Assembly (NCBI GenBank): GCA_023441845.1
Contig: JAEZNF010000555.1
Coordinates: 1-5,500 of the forward strand
Length of the DNA stretch: 5,500 bases
From: Bacillota bacterium
GTDB taxonomy: Bacteria; Bacillota; Clostridia; Acetivibrionales; DSM-2933
Reading direction: 5' to 3'
Under the pieces are notes generated by a model that saw only the letters and a list, made by a program, of their open reading frames with translations, searched no databases and had not been told where the DNA came from. The translations under genes were made by a program, and so were the position numbers. Of the stretch, positions 1 through 5,500 are shown piece after piece (positions within the stretch are counted from its first letter, which is position 1; each line of letters starts with the position of its first letter).

Positions 1-2634
1 AAACAATACAGAAGAGCCTGTAATAAGGATTTGTTCACAAAGCAGCATGCCCAATACCTTTTTTAAGGTAAGCCCCATTGCTCTGAAGATTCCGAATTGC
101 AAAGTCCTCTTTTGAATTGACATAATCCAATAAATTAAAAATCCGATAATGCAAACTAAAAGCGTTACAAGAAAATCAAGTGTTAACGCGCCGTTTGTTC
201 CCTGAAACATTGGATCGTTTTTCATCTTTATTATTTGTTCGGCTGAGTCCTTTCTATCTTGCAGAGTAACTTTTTTCTCAACAATTTCGCTATAGACCTG
301 ATTGCTGGTAGTATTGCTCTTTTTCTTAAGCCAAACCTCATAGGGCTCTACTGAATACCGCATATGAATATAGTCCAGATTTGCAACTATGAAGTAAGAC
401 GCAGCTCCGTATCCGCTTTTTTTGTACGGATTAAATGTCGGCCAATAATCAATAAACGCATATATTACAGCCTCAAAAAAGTCATGCTTTCCCCATCTAA
501 TGTAGATGGTATCGCCCTCTTTGACATTGTACTTATCCTTGATTGACTGTGAGACCAGTACTGCATTGGGAGTATCGGTAATAAGATTGAGGTAATTATA
601 CCAGTGTGCCTTTAAAAGGTCTTCCCGGAACCATGCAACTTTTCCGAACTCATAAGGTTTAATCCCCATAACCGATACACGGTCTACCCATTCATTGTTT
701 ATTGTAGCGCTGGCATCATCCTGCCGGAATACTTTAGTCGCCTTTTCTACGCTCGAAAGGCGGGTATAAGGTTCAAACGAAGGCTCAAAGTAAATCAATT
801 CCTCATTGTCGGCAGTTTTTTGAGTGCTCCCTGCCGAAGGCATTGACATACCCGGCATATCGGCATAGGGTTTATTACTTTTCCAATGTTCTTTAACAAC
901 AATATCGGTACCGGTAGCATATTGGATTTTCTCTTCTACGTTTTTATTTATTGTACGTGCAGTATTAGCACTGAAAATTCCAATTGACAGTGTCAGGATT
1001 AAGAAAATCATTAAGAATTGCTGCTGGCCTGCAGTTCTCCCAACTTGAATAAAGGTAGAATAATAAACGGGAGACCACCTGTTTTTACGGAGCCAGAATA
1101 GAAAGTTTACCAAATATGGGTAGAATCTCAAGAAAAACAGTCCGAATCCTAAAATGAATATAAAAGATACAATGAACAGTAAAGGATCTATAGAAATATC
1201 TGTTCCTTTAGCACCGCTTATGAATAATAATTTTTGGTGTTTGTGATATCCGTAAATGCCATACAGGGAGATGGCAACCAGTATTATATCCAAAAAGTAC
1301 TTTTTCCAGAAGACTTTCTTTTTCAAATTTGATTTCTCGTGTTTATATATTACAATACTGGTGCGGGATGCAAGAAAAGATGGAACCAGCATGGTTATCA
1401 TGAAAAAAATAACGGCACAAAGCGCATACAGGTATGTTTTAATGTTCAAATCAACCGGCAATGATGCACGGTCGACAAATTCAAGGAAACCGTTTGAAGC
1501 TCCGAGTACTTTACATAGTATTAAACCTAAAGGAGGGCCCAGCAACAACGCAATTAAGCCCAGTATGCAGCTTTCAACAAGGTATCCGTAAAATACTTGT
1601 TTCATGCTTGCACCACGGCTTTTTAAAACTGCAATCTCATTGCTTTCATAATCAATCTTTAATTTTGATATCATAAAAGTATATAATGCCAACATAAGTA
1701 AAACCGGCACTTGAAGCACTAGCAGGGTGGTCTTTAGCTGGCTTTCTCTTTCGGAATATTGCTTAATGATTGAAATAACCGGTAAGTCAAGCTTTAATAA
1801 TCTGTTGTTTTTATTGAACCATGTTACATGGGAATTTAAAGTGCTGTTAAGCTTTGAGTTGTTACTCAATCTGATTTTATGATAATCAAGGGCATAATAC
1901 CACTCAGCTTTATATATGGTATTCATTCCGTTTTTAACAAAGTTATTTTTAAGAAGATCAAAGTCGATAATCATACTTTTATTCAGTGTATCCATATTTA
2001 TATACCAAAAAGGATCGGTTAAGTCTTTAGGCTTGAAAATTCCGACAATCTTAATCTTAAAGCTGGAATCCTCACTCTTTTTACCTATTAAACTTTCTGA
2101 AACCGGATAAGTATGGTCCAGTACCAGATTAAGGGTTTTATAAGCCTCTTCTGAAACAACGGCCTCATATGTATCTCCGTTAATACCGCTTGAAAAAGAT
2201 TTCCCATGGGTTATTTCAGTGTGGTTCTTAAAATCGGAAAATGCTTCTATTTGGGTTCTTAGCTCTATGCTTTTTTCATCAGCCGGGTTTTTAGTTAAAA
2301 GCGGCAGGGTACACAGGTGTTGTGTTTGTGTTAAAACAGGCAAGTTAATAGCCGGAATTAATGATTTGCTTACTTTTTTATCAATGGCCTCATACTTCTT
2401 CTCAAGGTCTGCCGCATCGTCATACGAGAAATTAGCCTGAACAAGATATTTCCCAGGAAAGACCCCCGATGATTGTTGGAACGCTTCCATATCCTTGACT
2501 AGCATTCTTTGAAGGACGCCATCGGTATAAACCGGAACACAGCTCACTAAAGCTACCGTTAAAATTAAACCTGAAAGAAGGCATAAGATCATCCATTTAT
2601 TTTTAAGCATTTTTCTGATAACAATTTGAAACAC
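1..2634 (-). CDS. ABC transporter permease, two-module FtsX/MacB type (3' end beyond window)
   Basis: Membrane subunit of an ABC efflux or lipoprotein-trafficking system. I translated the frame from GTG 2634 to base 1: 878 codons without a stop, and no stop is reached. Visible order: TM1 at about residues 14-33, followed by VPVYTDGVLQRML, typical of long FtsX permeases; a large extracellular domain (about 35-298); TM helices near 300-321, 352-375 and 401-422, with the FtsX motif LKSRGASMKQV at 337-347 between the first two; further hydrophobic segments near 447-462, 485-503 and 540-557; a second extracellular domain (about 560-815); TM near 819-838; then the second FtsX motif FRAMGLTLKKV at 850-860. 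The last helices of the second FtsX module, probably on the order of 100 residues, are missing. The GTG start is chosen for the GGGGTG site six bases upstream and because a later ATG would trim the basic N-terminus; an in-frame GTG at 2643 lacks a good site. It lies 14 bases after the adaptor gene. Substrate unknown. Confidence 0.94.
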   Translation of the reverse strand, partial: MFQIVIRKMLKNKWMILCLLSGLILTVALVSCVPVYTDGVLQRMLVKDMEAFQQSSGVFPGKYLVQANFSYDDAADLEKKYEAIDKKVSKSLIPAINLPVLTQTQHLCTLPLLTKNPADEKSIELRTQIEAFSDFKNHTEITHGKSFSSGINGDTYEAVVSEEAYKTLNLVLDHTYPVSESLIGKKSEDSSFKIKIVGIFKPKDLTDPFWYINMDTLNKSMIIDFDLLKNNFVKNGMNTIYKAEWYYALDYHKIRLSNNSKLNSTLNSHVTWFNKNNRLLKLDLPVISIIKQYSERESQLKTTLLVLQVPVLLMLALYTFMISKLKIDYESNEIAVLKSRGASMKQVFYGYLVESCILGLIALLLGPPLGLILCKVLGASNGFLEFVDRASLPVDLNIKTYLYALCAVIFFMITMLVPSFLASRTSIVIYKHEKSNLKKKVFWKKYFLDIILVAISLYGIYGYHKHQKLLFISGAKGTDISIDPLLFIVSFIFILGFGLFFLRFYPYLVNFLFWLRKNRWSPVYYSTFIQVGRTAGQQQFLMIFLILTLSIGIFSANTARTINKNVEEKIQYATGTDIVVKEHWKSNKPYADMPGMSMPSAGSTQKTADNEELIYFEPSFEPYTRLSSVEKATKVFRQDDASATINNEWVDRVSVMGIKPYEFGKVAWFREDLLKAHWYNYLNLITDTPNAVLVSQSIKDKYNVKEGDTIYIRWGKHDFFEAVIYAFIDYWPTFNPYKKSGYGAASYFIVANLDYIHMRYSVEPYEVWLKKKSNTTSNQVYSEIVEKKVTLQDRKDSAEQIIKMKNDPMFQGTNGALTLDFLVTLLVCIIGFLIYWIMSIQKRTLQFGIFRAMGLTLKKVLGMLLCEQILITGSSVLF

Positions 2635-2640
2635 TGTATA

Positions 2641-2646
2641 CACCCC
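2641..2646 (-). promoter_or_regulatory. Ribosome binding site of the ABC permease
   Basis: Read on the minus strand the bases are GGGGTG, six bases before GTG 2634. The site lies between the TAA of the adaptor frame (2649-2651) and the permease start, so permease translation is probably coupled to the adaptor. This site decides in favour of GTG 2634 over the in-frame GTG at 2643. Confidence 0.6.
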
Positions 2647-2648
2647 AT

Positions 2649-3691
2649 TTATTTTATAATCTTATCGCCTACATTCAGCCCTTTTACGATCTCAACTTCG
2701 GTATCGGTTTTTATACCGAGTTCAACATCACATTCTTTTCTGATACCATTTTCCAATACCTGCACAAAATTTCTTGAGCCAAGATTATGGATCAAATTCT
2801 TGGGCAAAACGATAACGTTTTCTTTCTTCTCCAATCTAGAGTAATTAACCCATTGTCTCCGATTTTAACGCTGCCCGGCAAATCCTTAACATTTATCCGG
2901 ATACTCTTTTTAGCCTCCTCATCTCCGTCTTCAGGGGCATTTGAAGGTGTACCCACAACCTCACCCTTGTAAGTCTTACTGTCTATGTCTACCTCCACAT
3001 CCATTCCCAATTGAAAATCACTCATTTTTTCATCGGAATATTGTAATTGGAGATTTGAAATATCCGCTATACGTATTAATGTCTTGTATGCATCTATATA
3101 CTGGCCCTCTTTAATGGAAAGCACATAATCTACAGTTCCGGTGATAGGTGAATATATTTTTGCCTTTTCATAGTCCGACCGCAATGCCTCCAGCCTTAAT
3201 TTTTGTGCTTCAAGATCAAGCGCAGCCATTTGTGCCTCGCTTTTACTGTTTTGTACTGCATTTTCTTCCAATTCCAATTTTTCGTCATACAGCATTTGAG
3301 CTTTCTTAAGGTTGATTTCTTCCAATTTGATCTGCCTATCCATGTCGCCGGTGTCTATTTCCGCCAAAAGATCACCCGGTTTAACAGTGTCACCAAGCTC
3401 GACATAAACTTTTTTCAAATATTCGCCCCTTGACTTAAAACTCAAATCACTTTGCTTAACCGAAACAAAAACTCCCGTACATGTAATTTTTCTTTCAATG
3501 ATACCTTTTTTAGCCTCAACGAACTCATAAGTGATCTTGGGAGGCTCCTTAAGAGGCGGAGCTATTACTACTTCTTCTTTAGGAAGAAGAAAGCACCCCG
3601 ATAAAGACAAAATAAATGTTGTAATTAAGCCTAAGCCAATCCCCTTTCGAATCAGGGATTTTATATGTCCTTTAAACATTATTTTTTTCAT
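2649..3691 (-). pseudogene. HlyD/RND-type membrane-fusion (periplasmic adaptor) lipoprotein, frameshifted
   Basis: Adaptor subunit that pairs with the downstream permease. The first frame runs from ATG 3691 to a stop at 2792 (299 codons). It has a signal peptide with a basic N-terminus, a hydrophobic stretch and lipobox LSGC (Cys33), so it should be a surface lipoprotein. Then come a first lipoyl/barrel-sandwich half (about 82-113, with VYVELGDTVKPGDLLAEID), a coiled-coil hairpin (about 115-177, rich in Lys, Glu and Leu), the second lipoyl half (about 179-210, with IYSPITGTVDYV) and a beta-barrel domain (about 211-286). After Asp286 the frame turns into WRRKKTLSF and stops. The overlapping minus frame supplies the expected ending, LEKKENVIVLPKNLI through VEIVKGLNVGDKIIK, ending at TAA 2649. 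Joining them by one added T gives 347 residues, a normal adaptor length. The start is fixed by GGAGGA seven bases upstream. As written, the product lacks the end of the beta-barrel and the membrane-proximal domain, so it is probably inactive unless the lost base is a sequencing error. Confidence 0.9.
2830..2837 (-). other. Frameshift point in the adaptor gene
   Basis: The minus strand reads CTAGATTGGAGAAG here. The upstream frame reads GAT TGG AGA; the downstream frame needs TTG GAG AAG, re-using the T at 2834. Adding one T (GATTTGGAG) restores ITLDLEKKENVIVLP, a natural adaptor sequence. This is a one-base contraction of a short T run, the type of error homopolymer-sensitive sequencing makes, but a true mutation looks the same. 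Confidence 0.8.
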
Positions 3692-3698
3692 AAGTTAT

Positions 3699-3704
3699 TC
3701 CTCC
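3699..3704 (-). promoter_or_regulatory. Strong ribosome binding site of the adaptor gene
   Basis: The minus strand reads GGAGGA, seven bases before ATG 3691. It is the best Shine-Dalgarno match in the window and fixes the start at 3691 rather than at the in-frame ATG of codon 5 (3679). Confidence 0.85.
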
Positions 3705-3705
3705 A

Positions 3706-3772
3706 ATTGCAAAAGCATTATAGTAAACATGACTTTCATAATATTCTATTAATGATAGCAATATTTTACAAT
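3706..3772 (-). repeat. Widely spaced inverted repeat in the DUF58-adaptor gap
   Basis: On the minus strand ATTGTAAAA (3764-3772, directly after the DUF58 stop) is complementary to TTTTGCAAT (3706-3714) in eight of nine positions, and the ninth could be a G-U pair in RNA. The arms are 49 bases apart and flank the TATAAT. The second arm ends one base before the Shine-Dalgarno site. There is no GC-rich stem or T-run, so this is not an intrinsic terminator. The arms are short and AT-rich and may be coincidental. Confidence 0.3.
3717..3745 (-). promoter_or_regulatory. Candidate promoter for the adaptor-permease pair
   Basis: The 81-base gap between the DUF58 and adaptor genes contains a perfect TATAAT on the minus strand (3717-3722). 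Its predicted start site, near 3710, would give a leader of roughly 20 bases carrying the GGAGGA site. The hexamer 17 bases upstream (AATATT, 3740-3745) is a poor -35 match and there is no TGn extension. In such AT-rich DNA a chance TATAAT is likely, so this is tentative. Confidence 0.35.
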
Positions 3773-4837
3773 TTATTTTAAGCAAAGCAGTTCCACCGAA
3801 TTCCCGAGCTTTCTGATTTCATTTACTCTATCTTTTATGTGTTCATCTTCATAAGCTGTGAGGATTAAAAAGTCGGTATTTCTGACCTCTGTATTTATTA
3901 TGTCATCAAGAAAAGAATGAAATTGTATAGGGATTTTTAAAACAATCCTGGCCATAACATCAAGCAAGTACCTCATTTGTTCAATGCTGCATCTTGAAGG
4001 GATGAAAACAGGCTCTCCAGGCCTGCCTTTAAGGCAACCGTTACATCCGAAACCTGTCTCTATGCCCTTGGATATACTATAATCGGCTAATGACGCACAA
4101 TAGGATATACCCTTTTCAATTAGTTCATTGCTGGTGGAGTAATTCCATGATTTATCCAGGGTTTCCATATTCAGCAGTATCATTAGTTTGATATTGGCGG
4201 TATAATCCGTGTTATAAACCTGGAGTTTGCCTGTTCTGGCTGTTGAACTCCAGTTTATACGGTTCATGGGGTCGCCGTACCTGTATTCCCTTACTCCCGA
4301 AACCATAAATGGGTCATCTACTATCCAGCGCCTGACCACGACATCGCCATTCCAGCTTTGGGAGGCTAGACCCAATTCATGCAGGGGAGAAATTCTGGGA
4401 TAGACCGTTATATTGGCAGACAGGGGTAATTCTTCATACAACTGTGTCATATTAAATATATCGTTGCAGGATAATACGGCGGAGTTTATTTCATAATAAC
4501 CCCGCCTGCTGCAATTGACGGTATGCCGCCTGGTGATTTTGGTGAAGGGCATGATGCTGAAAAAGCTCTTGTGAAATTCCTGGTGCTTTATGTCCATGTT
4601 GCTTTGCCTCTGGAATTTCAACCCCGGGTCTACTCTGGATTCCAGACGCAGCCATGGTAAGGGAAGGAGCTTGTTGTTTGTCACAACTTCAATGAGTTGT
4701 ACATCAGTGCCTTCAAATACCGAATCATGCAAAAAGAACCTTGAATAGTCAACGCCTTTTAAGCCCCACTTCCTATAAACCATTGCCTGAATTGAAATTA
4801 TTAATAATGCTGAGAGGATTAACAAAGCGACATTCAT
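3773..4837 (-). CDS. DUF58 domain membrane protein, partner of MoxR ATPase
   Basis: A complete 354-residue gene. One N-terminal membrane helix (about residues 3-20) is followed by a beta-sandwich region with EGTDVQLIEVVTNNKLLPLPWLRLE (in part, 42-66) and SRRGYYEINSAVLSCNDIF (110-128). The DUF58 signature REYRYGDPMNRINW continues into STARTGKLQV (183-207). A vWA-like C-terminal part begins at IKLMILLN (216-223). The usual metal-binding Asp at the start of such a fold appears as Asn223 within NMET, so the metal site looks degenerate. Cys265 and Cys268 form a CxxC in GFGCNGCLKG. DUF58 proteins are generally encoded next to MoxR ATPases, as here, and are thought to be the membrane or substrate side of that pair; their precise function is unsettled. 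The ATG directly follows the moxR TAA, with GGTGAG seven bases upstream inside the moxR end, so translation should be coupled. No transglutaminase-like gene, a frequent third member, follows. Confidence 0.93.
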   Translation of the reverse strand: MNVALLILSALLIISIQAMVYRKWGLKGVDYSRFFLHDSVFEGTDVQLIEVVTNNKLLPLPWLRLESRVDPGLKFQRQSNMDIKHQEFHKSFFSIMPFTKITRRHTVNCSRRGYYEINSAVLSCNDIFNMTQLYEELPLSANITVYPRISPLHELGLASQSWNGDVVVRRWIVDDPFMVSGVREYRYGDPMNRINWSSTARTGKLQVYNTDYTANIKLMILLNMETLDKSWNYSTSNELIEKGISYCASLADYSISKGIETGFGCNGCLKGRPGEPVFIPSRCSIEQMRYLLDVMARIVLKIPIQFHSFLDDIINTEVRNTDFLILTAYEDEHIKDRVNEIRKLGNSVELLCLK

Positions 4838-5386
4838 TTATTTGCTCACCTTCAACAATTTTTCTTCAGAAGGCACCGGTATGTCCTTGAGAATCTGAAG
4901 CAGTATATCATGTGAACCGATGTTTCTAATCTGCATTGTGTTCTTAAGTATTAATCTATGGGAAAGGACGGGCTTTATTAAATACTTGACATCGTCGGGT
5001 GTGACAAAGCTGCGTCCCTGCAAAATAGCATATACCTGGCAAGCCTTTAAAAGAGCCTGACTTGCACGTGGACTTGCACCGAGTACTATGTCCGGATGAT
5101 TCCTGGTTTTCTCGACAATATCAAGTATATATTTGAGCATATCATCGCTTACGAAAACCTTTGAATAAGAGTTTTGTGCGGCAGTGATTTCATTTAAACC
5201 GACAACACAGGATATATTGTCTAAAGGATTCTGCTCCTTGAAACGCTTTAAAATTTCCATACCTTCTTCGGGAGAGGGATATCCCATTTCTATCTTCAGC
5301 AAAAACCTGTCAAGCTGTGCTTCCGGCAGCTGTGGAATAGGAACTGATACCGAACAAAGATTAAAAATTGATGCCGACTTTATCAA
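4838..5386 (-). pseudogene. MoxR-type AAA+ ATPase, N-terminal half missing
   Basis: Only the C-terminal half of a MoxR ATPase is present, about 163 residues (4838-5329) of a family usually some 310-330 long. It begins exactly at LPEAQLDRFLLK, the conserved block after the Walker B/sensor 1 region, and continues through YPSPEEGMEILKRF, the sensor 2 region GASPRASQALLKACQVYAILQGR, and FVTPDDVKYLIKPVLSHRLIL, then a normal C-terminus and stop at 4838. The Walker A, Walker B and the ATQNPIE-like segment that should precede LPEAQ are absent from every frame upstream. The open frame extends to a possible TTG at 5386, but those 19 residues (ending SVPIPQ) do not resemble MoxR and have no good ribosome binding site. 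The remnant could not bind or hydrolyse ATP. In intact systems MoxR acts with the adjacent DUF58 protein as a chaperone-like complex. The break may be a real insertion or deletion, or an assembly junction. Confidence 0.88.
4845..4850 (-). promoter_or_regulatory. Ribosome binding site of the DUF58 gene
   Basis: The minus strand reads GGTGAG, seven bases before ATG 4837 and inside the last codons of moxR (AAG GTG AGC AAA TAA). The stop codon at 4838-4840 is contiguous with the DUF58 start, an arrangement typical of translational coupling. Confidence 0.65.
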
Positions 5387-5500
5387 TTGAACGTGCGCTA
5401 ATTTCAGTACGAAAGTGTTATTGTACCGCTTATGCTTTTTTTAGGAATAATGCTTATCAAGTACTTTCTTGGTGCGTTTACAGTAAAAATATCAATAGGC
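5330..5500. other. Unassigned segment replacing the 5' half of moxR
   Basis: This 171-base end segment should carry the moxR ATP-binding half but shows no similarity to it. Two incomplete open frames overlap on opposite strands. The minus-strand one enters from the window edge (PIDIFTVNAPRKYL to SGTITLSY) and stops at TGA 5404-5406. The plus-strand one is open from 5402 to the edge, with a strongly hydrophobic stretch after ATG 5432 (MLFLGIMLIKYFLGAF) but no ribosome binding site before that ATG. I cannot decide which, if either, is coding. It could be the end of an inserted element, a neighbouring locus brought in by deletion, or a chimeric contig end. No terminal inverted repeat can be tested because only one end is visible. 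Confidence 0.6.

Noticed and set aside
1256..1676. Open frames on the plus strand (1256-1591 and 1461-1676).
   Set aside because: They are antisense to the permease, which is continuously open and family-like there; their translations look like no protein and have no ribosome binding sites.
2649..2834. A separate small gene starting at TTG 2834 on the minus strand.
   Set aside because: Its sequence is exactly the missing C-terminal end of the adaptor, it overlaps the adaptor frame, and no ribosome binding site precedes the TTG. It is a frameshifted continuation, not a gene.
2815..2837. Programmed -1 ribosomal frameshifting in the purine-rich AGAAGAAAGAAAA stretch of the adaptor gene.
   Set aside because: No in-phase slippery heptamer of the X XXY YYZ type is present and no clear downstream stem was seen. 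A lost T explains the data better and gives a more natural sequence (LEKKE rather than WRRKK).
3203..3433. Plus-strand open frame opposite the adaptor coiled coil.
   Set aside because: A Phe-rich translation is what the complement of Lys/Glu-rich coiled-coil codons produces; no start signal supports it.
3692..3772. An intrinsic terminator after the DUF58 gene.
   Set aside because: No compact GC-containing stem followed by a T-run was found on the minus strand; the only inverted repeat has a 49-base loop.
5184..5390. Plus-strand open frame spanning the moxR break.
   Set aside because: Most of it is antisense to well-conserved MoxR codons. Its tail (GIGTDTEQRLKIDADFIN) looks somewhat protein-like but crosses the junction, so a single native gene is unlikely.
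5394..5398. GTGCG on the plus strand as the 5' boundary of a group II intron.
   Set aside because: The following bases do not match the usual intron start and no domain V-like hairpin is visible; five bases alone mean little.

Overview
The window is a low-GC, clostridia-like stretch read entirely on the minus strand, so genes run from right to left. The low-GC codon usage, the Shine-Dalgarno sites (one a strong GGAGGA), the lipobox lipoprotein adaptor and the large two-module FtsX permease all suggest a Gram-positive Firmicute, probably of the Clostridia. The species cannot be fixed from the sequence.

From right to left the layout is: (1) 5330-5500, a terminal segment with no recognisable gene that replaces the expected 5' half of moxR; (2) 4838-5329, the C-terminal half of a MoxR-type AAA+ ATPase; (3) 3773-4837, an intact DUF58 membrane protein whose ATG directly abuts the moxR stop codon; (4) an 81-base AT-rich gap holding a candidate promoter and a strong ribosome binding site; (5) 2649-3691, a HlyD/RND-type membrane-fusion lipoprotein interrupted by a one-base frameshift near 2834; (6) 1-2634, an ABC transporter permease of the FtsX/MacB type that runs off the left edge. 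Its 878 visible codons contain no stop.

Two modules are joined here. MoxR plus DUF58 is a widespread pair, thought to act in envelope-associated protein maturation or stress response. The adaptor and permease are two parts of an efflux or lipoprotein-trafficking ABC system. The ATP-binding subunit is not in the window and may lie further left. Tight spacing (0 bases between moxR and DUF58, 14 bases between adaptor and permease) points to translational coupling within each pair. The 81-base gap may let the transporter pair be expressed on its own.

The main anomalies are the truncated moxR, with an abrupt loss of homology at about 5329/5330, and the adaptor frameshift. Both could be real gene decay or sequencing/assembly faults. 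I see no convincing evidence of a new biological system.
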